DNA from: Wolinella succinogenes DSM 1740
GTDB lineage: Bacteria > Campylobacterota > Campylobacteria > Campylobacterales > Helicobacteraceae
Direction of reading: 5' to 3'
Length of the DNA: 64,000 nt
NCBI RefSeq assembly: GCF_000196135.1
Contig: NC_005090.1
Span: 1,622,001-1,686,000 of the forward strand
The position numbers and the translations under genes are program-made. Of this stretch, positions 16,182-26,755 are shown piece after piece (within the stretch, counting starts at the first letter, position 1; each line of letters opens with the position of its first letter). Below the pieces are notes generated by a model that was not told the DNA's origin, did not search any database, and saw only the letters and a program-made list of their open reading frames with translations.

Positions 16182-17336
16182 TTAAGCAACGTTTTTCAAC
16201 CCTTCTAGATAAACATTCATGGGCTTTTGATAATTTAGTGCTGAATGAAATCTATTGTGATTGTAAAAATTGATATATCTTGAAACCTTAAATCTGAGAT
16301 CTGAAATAGAGCTATACTCATTGATATAGATTTCATCATATTTTAAAGTCCTAAAAAATCTCTCAATGGCAATATTATCAATGGATCTGCCTTTACCGTT
16401 CATAGAGATTTGAATGTTGTGTTTCTTGAGAAGTTCTGTATGTTCATGGCTGGTATATTGGCTACCTTGGTCGGAGTTGAATATTACAGGAATGTCATAT
16501 TTTTCAATGGCTTCTTTTAAAACATCTGTTACAAGAGATGTATCCATAGTTGTTGATATTTTCCATGAGAGTATCGTTTTACTGTGCCAATCAATAATGG
16601 CGCACAAATACACGAAACCACCCTTGATTGGGATATAGGTAATATCTCCACTCCAAACCTGATTGGCTCTGTTAATTTCAAGCTCTCGTAGTAGATATGG
16701 ATAGATTTTATGTTTATAGTTTTTAATGGATGTGTGTCGTTTCTTTTTTGGAAAGATTGCCTGTATCCCCATAGTGTTCATTAGCTTATTGACTTTATTT
16801 ACACCAATTGAAAATCCATCTTCCAAAAGCTGCCTATGCATAAACCGATAGCCATAGGTTGAGGATATATCAGTATATATCTCATCTATCCTTTTCATGA
16901 TTTTTAAATCATTGTCTGATATGGGTTTAGGTTCATAATAAAGGGTTGAGCGATTTAAATCTATTATTTCACATTGTCTTGCCATGGAGAGATTCTTTAG
17001 CTTGGGTGTGACAAGATCTTTTTTATTTGATAAGCCCAAGCTCTTTAGCTTTCCCACTGCCCAATCCCTCTCTATGGTTGTTTTTCCTAATTTCTTTGCT
17101 AGAGCATCATTCTCTGTTTTTAGCTCTTCTATCTCATCTTTATAGGCTTTAGTAGCCGAACCTACATCAAATACTAGTGATGCATTCTCTAAAAACTGCT
17201 TTTTCCAATCAATGAGACTTTTTGGTGTAATCTCATATTTACTGGCAATCTGTGCTACAGTCTCTTCGCCACCTAGTAATTCTAAGACAACTCTAGTTTT
17301 AAATTCTGCACTATAGCTTTTTCTTTTTCTACTCAT
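16182..17336 (-). CDS. IS3-family transposase, OrfA and OrfB fused in one frame
   Basis: A 384-residue transposase that cuts and joins the element ends. Residues about 1-55 hold the OrfA-type helix-turn-helix (YSAEFKTRVVLELL and VAQIASKYEITPKSLIDWKK), followed by a leucine-zipper-like helix (EIEELKTENDALAKKL). The rest is an rve integrase core with the triad in WSGDITYIP, FNSDQGSQYTS and ERFFRTLKYDE. IS3 elements usually need a ribosomal frameshift to fuse OrfA and OrfB, and here both lie in one open frame. I start at 17336 because AGGAGAGG precedes that ATG; 12 further codons could be read upstream. No stop or frameshift is seen, so it looks active. Confidence 0.92.
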   Translation of the reverse strand: MSRKRKSYSAEFKTRVVLELLGGEETVAQIASKYEITPKSLIDWKKQFLENASLVFDVGSATKAYKDEIEELKTENDALAKKLGKTTIERDWAVGKLKSLGLSNKKDLVTPKLKNLSMARQCEIIDLNRSTLYYEPKPISDNDLKIMKRIDEIYTDISSTYGYRFMHRQLLEDGFSIGVNKVNKLMNTMGIQAIFPKKKRHTSIKNYKHKIYPYLLRELEINRANQVWSGDITYIPIKGGFVYLCAIIDWHSKTILSWKISTTMDTSLVTDVLKEAIEKYDIPVIFNSDQGSQYTSHEHTELLKKHNIQISMNGKGRSIDNIAIERFFRTLKYDEIYINEYSSISDLRFKVSRYINFYNHNRFHSALNYQKPMNVYLEGLKNVA

Positions 17337-17375
17337 TTTTTCCTCTCCTAAATCTTTAGAAAATTCTACCATTTA

Positions 17376-17423
17376 GGAAGATAAACCTTTCAATTTATTG
17401 TCTTGAATTTTAGTGGCAGTATA
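17376..17423 (-). repeat. Right terminal inverted repeat of the IS
   Basis: Reverse complement begins TATACTGCCACTAAAA and ends ATCTTCC, matching the left end over about 48 bases with mismatches in the AT-rich spacers and one length difference. It ends where the truncated zupT frame resumes. Confidence 0.85.
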
Positions 17424-17425
17424 GT
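17398..17425 (+). promoter_or_regulatory. Candidate hybrid promoter across the IS/zupT junction
   Basis: TTGTCT (17398-17403) inside the IS end and TATAGT (17420-17425) across the junction, separated by 16 bases. IS3-type elements often carry an outward -35 that forms promoters with flanking DNA. If active, it would transcribe the truncated zupT, fetB and antiporter genes. Sequence match only: 4 of 6 at -35 and 5 of 6 at -10. Confidence 0.35.
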
Positions 17426-18121
17426 TTCTCCGCTGGCGTGATGATTTATGTCTCCTTCATGGAGATTCTCCCTAAGTCGATGGAGGCCTTTGCACTCATC
17501 TACCCGGGGAATCTAGGGCAGATTCTCGCTCTGCTCTGCTTTTTTGCTGGGGTCACTCTTTCTGCACTCATTGACAAGCTCATCCCCAAAGATGTCAACC
17601 CCCACGAGCTCAAGAGCCAAAAAGAGCTCTCCCCGCTCAAGCGCGACTACGCCATCACTAGCTCGCTCAAGCGCACGGGAATCTTCACCGCCATCGCCAT
17701 TAGCATCCACAACTTCCCCGAGGGGTTTGCCACCTTTATCTCCGCCCTTGATAATCTCTCCTTTGGCCTCATGATCGCCCTTGCGGTTGCCATCCACAAT
17801 ATCCCCGAAGGGATGGCCGTCTCGCTGCCCATCTATCACGCGACAGGCGATCGCAAGCGCGCCTTTTTTTACTCGACCCTCTCAGGCCTAGCCGAGCCTC
17901 TTGGGGCGGTGGTCGGATTCTTCTTGCTCTATCCTTTTTTGGGCGATTTCACGCTTGCGCTCACCTTTGGAATCGTGGCAGGCATCATGATCTATATCTC
18001 CTTTGATGAGCTCATCCCTGCCTCTAGAGTCTATGGACACGCCCACGACACGCTCTATGGACTCGTCACAGGCATGGCTGTGATGGCTTTTAGCCTCGTG
18101 GCTTTGGGGAATCTCGGGTGA
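17424..18121 (+). pseudogene. zupT: ZIP-family zinc transporter ZupT, 5' end removed by the IS
   Basis: The frame reads FSAGVMIYVSFMEILP directly from the IS junction, aligning with the second membrane segment of ZupT, so roughly 40 N-terminal residues including the first helix are missing. The remainder is intact: a variable loop, SIHNFPEGFATF and AVAIHNIPEGMAVSLPIYHAT (the two metal-binding helices), and ISFDELIPASRVYG. A GTG at 17438 could start a shortened protein of 227 residues but has no ribosome site. With one helix gone, a working eight-helix divalent metal (zinc, iron) carrier is doubtful. The stop overlaps the next start by four bases. The missing 5' part is not elsewhere in this window. 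Confidence 0.88.
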
Positions 18122-18873
18122 AACTCTTGGAGGGATTTCACCTAGGGACAGGAGCACTCCTATTCTTAGCGCTTCTTGTGATTCTCTTTTTGTGGCGTTC
18201 CCATCCGCTCCTAGCGCGCCAAAGTCTCATCGCCTCCAGTCGCGCCCTCATCCAAATCTCCCTCCTTGGTGTGGCGCTTTTGTGGATTTTTGAACACGAT
18301 TCTTGGTTTTTTAACCTCACCGCACTGCTCTTGATGCTTTTGTTTGCCTCTTTGGAGGCCAAAGAGAGTGGTTTTTCTCGCCGCCCTAGATTGATTCTCT
18401 TTTTGGTGCTGGGTGGCTCCTCTTTGATCGCTCTGCCTTTAGGGTTGCTCACCCAAACTCTCTCAGGCTCTTCGCGCGAATTCATTCCCATCGCAGGCAT
18501 GGTCGTGGGCAACTCGCTTAGCGCCTATCTTCTGTGCGCCAAAACCCTTCAAGAGCAACTTCTAGGGAATCTCCCCCTCATTGAAGGCAAACTGGCCCTA
18601 GGCGACACACTCGCGCACGCCACCCAAGAGGAGCGCCAAAGGACGATGGAACGCGCCATGCTCCCCCTTCTCAATAATCTCAAAAATCTAGGGGTGATCT
18701 TTATCCCTGGGGCGATGACAGGGATGCTGCTGGCGGGCTTTGAGCCGATGCAGGCAGCCTCTTTGCAGCTCTCGATCATGCTTTTGCTCTTTTTTGGCTC
18801 CCTAAGCGCTTGCTATATCACGAGTCATTACCTCTACAAAGAGGTCTTTTATATTCCCCGATTCAAAGGATAA
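18118..18873 (+). CDS. fetB: FetB/YbbM-type ABC transporter permease (UPF0014)
   Basis: A 251-residue inner-membrane protein with about seven hydrophobic segments and family motifs FIPIAGMVVGNSLSAY and FIPGAMTGMLLAGFEPMQAASLQLSIM. In E. coli, FetB is the membrane part of an iron exporter driven by the ATPase FetA. No FetA-type ATPase gene is visible here, so its energy partner must be elsewhere or absent. GTG start overlaps the zupT stop (GTGA), and the next gene follows two bases after its stop. The metal-transport theme with zupT is plausible but inferred. Confidence 0.8.
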   Translation: MKLLEGFHLGTGALLFLALLVILFLWRSHPLLARQSLIASSRALIQISLLGVALLWIFEHDSWFFNLTALLLMLLFASLEAKESGFSRRPRLILFLVLGGSSLIALPLGLLTQTLSGSSREFIPIAGMVVGNSLSAYLLCAKTLQEQLLGNLPLIEGKLALGDTLAHATQEERQRTMERAMLPLLNNLKNLGVIFIPGAMTGMLLAGFEPMQAASLQLSIMLLLFFGSLSACYITSHYLYKEVFYIPRFKG

Positions 18874-18875
18874 AC

Positions 18876-20342
18876 ATGGACAATCTTGAACTCTATCTCC
18901 TCATTAGCGCCCTCTTAATGCTTCTTAGCGTGGTTTCTAGCAAGCTTTCAGACAAGTTTGGAATCCCTGCGCTTTTTATCTTTTTAGGGCTTGGGATGCT
19001 AGCGGGATCCGATGGGATTCTTGGAATCTACTTTGACAACGCCAAACTCGCCCAAAGCGTTGGCACCCTCGCGCTCATCTTCATCCTTTTTGGCGGAGGG
19101 CTTGACACCTCATGGAAAGCGATCAAGCCCGTGCTAGGCGCAGGACTCGCGCTAGCCACTTTTGGGGTGATTTTCACCGCACTCTTTGTGGCGCTCAGCG
19201 TGCGCTATTTGCTTGATTTCACATGGCAAGAATCGCTCCTTCTAGGCGCCATCATCTCTTCAACCGATGCCGCGGCTGTTTTTGCGATATTGCGCGCCCA
19301 AGGAATCTCACTCAAAAAACGCCTCGCCCCTCTACTAGAGCTTGAATCAGGCAGCAACGACCCCATGGCGATCTTCCTCACAGTGGCGATTTTGCAGATG
19401 ATTCTCCTCCCTGAGAGCTCCTCACTAGGGGAGTGGATCGGGAAATTTTTCCTGCAGTTTTTAGTCGGGGGAATCATGGGCTATCTTTTTGGGATTCTCC
19501 TCCCTCCTATCTTCAATCGCATTCATCTGGGGCACTATGGACTCTATCCTGTCTTTAGCATCGCATGGGTCTTGCTCCTTTTTAGTGCAAGCTCTTTTTT
19601 GGGAGGGAATGGATTCTTAGCCGTCTATATCGCAGGCATCGCCTCTAATGCCCGCGAATTTGTCCACAAAAAGAATCTCATCGGATTCCATGATGGGCTC
19701 GCATGGATCATGCAGATCGCCGTTTTTCTCACGCTCGGCCTCTTGGTCTTCCCTTCTGATCTCCCCGCCATCGCCCCTGCAGCCATTGGTATCTCTTTGT
19801 GGCTTATCTTTGTAGCGCGTCCTTTGGGGGTTTTTCTCACGCTCACTTTCAGCTCTTTAAGCCTCCAAGAGAAGAGTTTCATCTCTTGGGTGGGTCTTAG
19901 GGGCGCAGTTCCGATTATCCTAGCGACCTATCCGTTTTTAGCAGGACTGGAAAGCTCTTCGCTCATCTTTAACACCATCTTTTTTATCGTGCTCACTTCC
20001 ATACTCATCCAAGGCACCACCCTCCCAAGGGTCGCCAAATGGCTCAAGGTCGAAGAATCCAAAGAGTCCAAAGTGCCCGAACCAAGCATCATCGCCTCGC
20101 CTCTTTTGCATCACACGCTCAAACAGTTCTATATCACTAAAAACTCTAGCGTCATTGGCAAAAGTATTGCCGAGCTGGAGCTTCCTAGTGAATTCTTGAT
20201 TCTTCTCATCAAGCGAGAAAAAGAGCAGATCAAGCCCACAGGCTCAACCCTCTTTGAGGAGGGCGATATGCTTCTCATCCAGTGTGAAGATCCTGCACTC
20301 TTTCGCCAGATCGTTCGCTCTTTCGCGCCTTTGGAATCTTAG
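18876..20342 (+). CDS. K+/H+ or Na+/H+ antiporter, CPA1 NhaP2/CvrA type
   Basis: A 488-residue protein. The first 385 residues have about twelve membrane segments with CPA1 motifs: SSTDAAAVFAIL around residue 128, LESGSNDPMAIFLT near 159 and GLRGAVPIILATYP near 343. The last 85 residues form a cytoplasmic TrkA-C/RCK-C domain (VIGKSIAELELP through GDMLLIQCED), typical of NhaP2/CvrA exchangers that export K+ or Na+ for protons. The ATG is two bases after the fetB stop, with AAAGGA as ribosome site. The longer reading into fetB is not supported. The 3' end overlaps the converging gene by four bases. Confidence 0.88.
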   Translation: MDNLELYLLISALLMLLSVVSSKLSDKFGIPALFIFLGLGMLAGSDGILGIYFDNAKLAQSVGTLALIFILFGGGLDTSWKAIKPVLGAGLALATFGVIFTALFVALSVRYLLDFTWQESLLLGAIISSTDAAAVFAILRAQGISLKKRLAPLLELESGSNDPMAIFLTVAILQMILLPESSSLGEWIGKFFLQFLVGGIMGYLFGILLPPIFNRIHLGHYGLYPVFSIAWVLLLFSASSFLGGNGFLAVYIAGIASNAREFVHKKNLIGFHDGLAWIMQIAVFLTLGLLVFPSDLPAIAPAAIGISLWLIFVARPLGVFLTLTFSSLSLQEKSFISWVGLRGAVPIILATYPFLAGLESSSLIFNTIFFIVLTSILIQGTTLPRVAKWLKVEESKESKVPEPSIIASPLLHHTLKQFYITKNSSVIGKSIAELELPSEFLILLIKREKEQIKPTGSTLFEEGDMLLIQCEDPALFRQIVRSFAPLES

Positions 20343-20857
20343 CGCTCCTTCCACCTATACTTAGGATCGCTCCCCACGCCAATCCAATAGAGCTTAGAAG
20401 ATTCCCGCCAAGGATCGAGCACGATTCCCTCCGAGAAGCTCCCGCCCTTTGGGATCACCACCACGGCATTATGCTCGTCATTCTCTCCAAGATTGGCAAC
20501 CCCAAAGCGGATTTTGAGACTCTGGGGGCGAAAAGTTTTGAGATGATTCCCTAAATCTTCTGCCCACTGATAGCAGAGTCCTCGATCGCGAATTCCCGCG
20601 TTGACGAGAAAATTATGGAAAAGAGGAGGCGAGATGAGATTGTAGGAGTTGGCCAGCTGCTTTGGATAGGTGATCGCCTCGTGCGCAATGAGCTCTGCCT
20701 CTTTGGGATCAACCTCAGGGGATAGCGCCAAGAGCTCTTTTTGGAGGGTTTTGACCTTTTGATTCTCTTGAGCTGTGGGTTCAAAACTCTCATATTTAAC
20801 CGCGCATCCACTCCAAAATAGCGCTCCTATAAGCCACCCAACGACCCATCGCCCCAT
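20339..20857 (-). CDS. Putative small secreted or lipoprotein, conserved hypothetical
   Basis: A 172-residue protein with an N-terminal hydrophobic segment (GRWVVGWLIGALFWSGC) followed by a cysteine at about residue 18. The lipobox is poor (W at -3), so lipoprotein status is only likely. The mature part has GLCYQWAEDL and NDEHNAVVV, which resemble the Cys-His arrangement of papain-like or transglutaminase-like folds, but I cannot assign a family. I start at 20857 behind GGGAGAA; an in-frame upstream ATG at 20941 would bury the signal sequence. Convergent with the antiporter gene. Confidence 0.55.
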   Translation of the reverse strand: MGRWVVGWLIGALFWSGCAVKYESFEPTAQENQKVKTLQKELLALSPEVDPKEAELIAHEAITYPKQLANSYNLISPPLFHNFLVNAGIRDRGLCYQWAEDLGNHLKTFRPQSLKIRFGVANLGENDEHNAVVVIPKGGSFSEGIVLDPWRESSKLYWIGVGSDPKYRWKER

Positions 20858-20957
20858 CGATTCTTCTCCCTCTTTGCGGATATTTTGAGAAAAGATTCTA
20901 TAAAAGCCTAGAAAAAAATCTCCTTTGGTAATCAAAAACAATTTTTCCTAATCGATA

Positions 20958-20990
20958 ATTATTTTCTTTTAAGAAATAATCTTATATTAT
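20958..20990 (+). promoter_or_regulatory. AT-rich palindrome and -10 region before the peroxiredoxin gene
   Basis: An imperfect 23-nt palindrome (ATTATTT...AAATAAT, 20958-20980) precedes TATATTAT, a likely -10 box. AT-rich palindromes of this type over the promoter of peroxide-defence genes are typical of PerR or Fur boxes in Campylobacterota. The regulator is inferred from gene function and appearance, not from a consensus match. Confidence 0.4.
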
Positions 20991-21026
20991 TCCTTCACGC
21001 CATTTAAGAAACCCAAAGGAGAAAGC

Positions 21027-21740
21027 ATGGCATGCGACACTGGAGTCAAAGCAATCGATTCCAACAATGAAAAAACTTCTGTTTCCAATGATCAAAACCT
21101 ATCCACCAAGGAGAATAAAAATATGTCCAGTTCACTTGTTCTAAGAAAAATGCCCGCGTTTGAGACCATGGCTTATGATGCTGCCACAGGCCACTACAAA
21201 AAAGTCTCCAGCCAAGATTATGAAGGCAAATGGACGCTCATCTGCTTCTATCCTGCTGACTTCACCTTCGTCTGCCCCACTGAGATTGCCGCAATGAATG
21301 CGCATCTTGATGAGATCACGGGCGAGCTTGGCGTAGAGGTGCTTGCCGCTTCCACGGACACCCACTTCTCTCACAAGCGATTCGTGGAGACTGAGCCCAT
21401 CCTCAAAGGCCTCAAAATGACGATCGCTGCCGATCCAAAAGGCGATATGGCGAGAGCTTTTGGAGTCATGATCGAAGAGGAGGGTTTGGCGCTTCGCGGT
21501 CGATTCTTAGTCAATCCCGAAGGCGTAGTCGTCGCCCAAGAGGTTCAAGCTCCTATGGTGGGACGAAATGTCCAAGAGCTTATCCGACAGATTCGCGCAT
21601 GGCAGCACGCCACTCAAACCGGTGAAGTTTGTCCCGCGGGCTGGAGACCCGGCAAAAAGACTCTCCCCGTGAACACCGATGCAGAGAAAATGACGGGTCG
21701 CGTGGGTGATTACATCACTCTTGAAGAGCTCCTCTCTTAA
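21027..21740 (+). CDS. Typical 2-Cys peroxiredoxin (AhpC/TsaA family)
   Basis: Reduces peroxides in the cytoplasm. The peroxidatic cysteine is in FTFVCPTE (Cys83 from the first ATG) and the resolving cysteine in GEVCPAGW (Cys202). Two starts are possible. ATG 21027 follows AAAGGAG. ATG 21123 also has a good site (AAGGAG 9 bases upstream) and would place the reactive cysteines at 51 and 170, the usual numbering. The first 32 residues are hydrophilic and not part of the Prx fold. The coordinates given are for the longer form. The gene stands alone with its own palindromic promoter. No AhpF-type reductase is adjacent, so thioredoxin is the likely electron donor. Confidence 0.88.
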   Translation: MACDTGVKAIDSNNEKTSVSNDQNLSTKENKNMSSSLVLRKMPAFETMAYDAATGHYKKVSSQDYEGKWTLICFYPADFTFVCPTEIAAMNAHLDEITGELGVEVLAASTDTHFSHKRFVETEPILKGLKMTIAADPKGDMARAFGVMIEEEGLALRGRFLVNPEGVVVAQEVQAPMVGRNVQELIRQIRAWQHATQTGEVCPAGWRPGKKTLPVNTDAEKMTGRVGDYITLEELLS

Positions 21741-21765
21741 TCCTCCTCCTCTATCACTCCCTCTA

Positions 21766-21800
21766 TCCAAGCCCCCCTATTCAAAAAAAAGGGGCTTGGA
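21766..21800 (+). terminator. 10-bp hairpin after the peroxiredoxin gene
   Basis: TCCAAGCCCC (21766-21775) pairs perfectly with GGGGCTTGGA (21791-21800) around a 15-base A-rich loop. There is no T-run after it on the plus strand, so it may be a weak or protein-assisted terminator, or a 3' mRNA stabiliser. Confidence 0.45.
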
Positions 21801-21880
21801 TGACCTCCATCAAGAGAGCCAAAAGCGATTTCCGATACAATAGATGCCACTGACTTTCATTTTGTTCCAAAGGAATCTTC

Positions 21881-24137
<2,257 letters not shown>

Positions 24138-25378
24138 CGGATGGGCAAACTCCACATCAATCTTCTCATGATCTAGTGCATTGGTGAGTTGCATCCTGCA
24201 GGCACTGCACTCCGCACTCACGATTTTTGCCCCTGTCTCTTGGATCATTTTCGTTTTGGCGATTCCCACTTTTTTGGAGTATTGATACTTCTCCGTCTGG
24301 AGCGTGACTCCACCAAAACCACAGCACTGATTAGGATCACTCATCTCAACGATCTTATAGTTCGCCCCAAGAAGCGCTCTAGGTTCTTTAAAGACCCCGA
24401 GCACTTTGCGCGCATGACAGGGATCATGATAGGTGATGCTTTTGTCCATTTTCACAGAGAGCGCCTCAAGACGCTTCAAAAGATCGGTCTTGTGGTAGAG
24501 CCAATCACTCGCGATGAAAATTTTAGGCAACAATCTAGCGATACGCTCTCTCCATTCGGGCTGATTGTGCATGAAGCGCTCCCAGTCCTCTAGAATCATC
24601 GCGCTACAGGTCGCCTCAGGGATGATGATCGCCTCGACCTCATCAATAAAGCTCTCAAAATAGGTCACATTCTGCTTGATCAGCTTATCCACAGTAGGAA
24701 AATCTCCCGTAAAGTAGGCAGGTGCGCCACAGCACTGCTGCTTTTTGGGGATAAAGGCATCAATTCGGAGCTCTTTTAGAATCTCCATGAGAGAATCGCC
24801 GATTTTGGTGTAGTTGTAATTGGCCAAACAGCCAATAAAAATCGCCACACGGCGAGGATTCTCCCTATCTGAGTTGAGTGTCTCTTCGGGGTAGCTCTCC
24901 ATAAAGCTCTTAAAGCGAAGCCACATGAAAACTCGCTCCCCGATGAGGGGGAGTTTAAAGCGTGGTTTCACGGATTGATGCTTGGGCAGATTCTTAAAGA
25001 GTAGCGGCGTGAAAACCGACCCTAGGGCAAACCCCCAATCCATCAGCCAGCGATTCCTGAGCAAGAAAAAGTAGGCTCGCTTAAACCAAGCGATCCCGAA
25101 CTTTTGCGCAATCTCAGCACGCACATTCTCAATCACCTGATCAGTCGGGAGGAGATTGGGGCAGACATAGGTGCAATTGGTGCAGAGGAAGCACTTTTCA
25201 AAAATATCTTTGGCGTTTTTATCTAGCTCTAGCTCCCCGCGCTGGTAAGCGCCTAAAAGATCGATAAATCCTCTAGGTGAAGTCACCTCATCGGGGTGGA
25301 TGTTGTAGATGGTGCAAGAGGGGATACACTTCCCGCACTTCACGCAAGATTGGCTGGTTTGTTGGTAGTTGAACATGA

Positions 25379-26746
25379 TCACACCGTTTTACTGAATTTG
25401 CGCTCTGAAAGAGGACTCTTTTTCAAAAAGGCGTCAAAAGGCATGGCAATATTCCGAATGAGCATGGTTCCTGTAGGAGAGACCGCGATTCCCTCCTCGT
25501 TGAGCTCCAAAAGCCCCGCTTCTTCGTACTCTTTGAGCTCTTCTAACGCCTCGGCAAAGTAGGATTTAAAATCGATTCCATAGCGCTCATTAAGGGGGGC
25601 AAAGGCGAGCTTGAAGTTACTCATGAGGCTCATGATCACCTCTTTGCGCAATCGATCATCTTCGCTGAGCAAGATTCCTTTGTGGATAGGGAGATGTCCC
25701 TCATCCAGCGCCCTTTCATAGGCCTCCATCTCTTTATGATTCTGCGCGTAATAGTCGCTCCCTTCCCCAATAGAGGTGAGGCCGATTCCTATCGTCTGGC
25801 TTTTACCTTTGGTCGTGTAGCCTTGGAAATTTCGCCTGAGCTCCCCTTTTTCAATCGCCTTAAAGAGCTCGTCTTCGCGCTTGGCAAAGTGATCCATTCC
25901 GATGGTCTCATAGCCGCTATTTTGAAGAAACCCAATCGTGTGCTCCAAAATCTTGAGCTTCTCTTTGGGGGAGGGAAGCGTGGTCTCATCAATCTTTCGC
26001 ATGGTCTTTTTCATCCAAGGCACATGCGCATAGTTAAAGACCGCGAGGCGATCAGGGGAGAGCTTCACCACCTCTTCTAGGGTTTTGGCAAAACTCTCAA
26101 AATCTTGATAGGGGAGGCCATAGATGAGGTCAAAATTGATAGAGTTGATTCCATGCGCTCTAGCCATCTCCACCGCTCTAGCGACCAACTCGACACTCTG
26201 AGTGCGATGGATCGCCTCTTGAACACCAGGGTTAAAGTCCTGCACCCCAAAACTAAGACGGTTGATTCCTCCCCTTTTGAGTGCTTGCATCTGCTCTTGG
26301 GTGAAGAATCGAGGGTCGATCTCACAGCTAAGCTCTGCATCATCGCTGAATCGGGGAAAAGTCTCATGGAGAAGATCAAGGATTTCTGCGAGCTGGGAAG
26401 CATCCATGAAGGTGGGGGTGCCCCCACCAAAGTGGAGCTGGGTCACCTCACGGTGCGTATCCATCGCCTCCTTGAGCAGGGCAAGCTCTTTTTTGAGATA
26501 GCCAATATAGCGCTCTTTTTTATCCTCTTTGCTGGTGTAGATGACATTGCAACCGCAAAAATAACAGGCGCTTCGACAAAAAGGGAGGTGGATATAGAGT
26601 GAAAGCGCTTTGGCTGGGTCTTCTCTCCGCAAGGCCTCTCTATACTCTTTTTCACCAAAGCCTTCATGAAACTCATTGGCGGTGGGATAGCTGGTGTATC
26701 TAGGGCCTGCTTTGGAGTAGCGGGCAAACTTTTCAAAATCAATCAC
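25379..26746 (-). CDS. hemN: Oxygen-independent coproporphyrinogen III oxidase
   Basis: A radical-SAM enzyme of 455 residues that converts coproporphyrinogen III to protoporphyrinogen IX without oxygen, needed for heme in this heme-rich anaerobe. The SAM cluster motif CRSACYFCGC is followed by FGGGTPTF and the sequence LSFGVQDFNPGVQEAIHRTQS. The N terminus YSKAGPRYTSYPTA is characteristic of true HemN rather than HemW. It is the first gene of a coupled pair with the iron-sulfur protein. The DUF2603 gene sits just upstream. Confidence 0.95.
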   Translation of the reverse strand: MIDFEKFARYSKAGPRYTSYPTANEFHEGFGEKEYREALRREDPAKALSLYIHLPFCRSACYFCGCNVIYTSKEDKKERYIGYLKKELALLKEAMDTHREVTQLHFGGGTPTFMDASQLAEILDLLHETFPRFSDDAELSCEIDPRFFTQEQMQALKRGGINRLSFGVQDFNPGVQEAIHRTQSVELVARAVEMARAHGINSINFDLIYGLPYQDFESFAKTLEEVVKLSPDRLAVFNYAHVPWMKKTMRKIDETTLPSPKEKLKILEHTIGFLQNSGYETIGMDHFAKREDELFKAIEKGELRRNFQGYTTKGKSQTIGIGLTSIGEGSDYYAQNHKEMEAYERALDEGHLPIHKGILLSEDDRLRKEVIMSLMSNFKLAFAPLNERYGIDFKSYFAEALEELKEYEEAGLLELNEEGIAVSPTGTMLIRNIAMPFDAFLKKSPLSERKFSKTV

Positions 26747-26755
26747 GCCCGCCCC

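Larger units (their letters stand above)
16118..17423 (-). mobile_element. IS3-family insertion sequence, IS1302-like, complete
   Basis: About 1306 bases bounded by imperfect inverted repeats that both begin TATACTGCCAC. It encodes one transposase frame with a complete DDE triad. From memory, a Wolinella IS of this size and family is IS1302; I could not check this. The GC content is visibly lower than the flanks. No 3- or 4-base target duplication is found at the ends (left flank ...CACCA, right flank GTTTC...), so the junctions may come from recombination between copies or an adjacent deletion rather than a simple insertion. The first base could be shifted by one or two. Confidence 0.9.

Noticed and set aside
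16110-17432. Target-site duplication of the IS
   Set aside because: I compared flanks for all plausible end positions and found no direct 3- or 4-base repeat.
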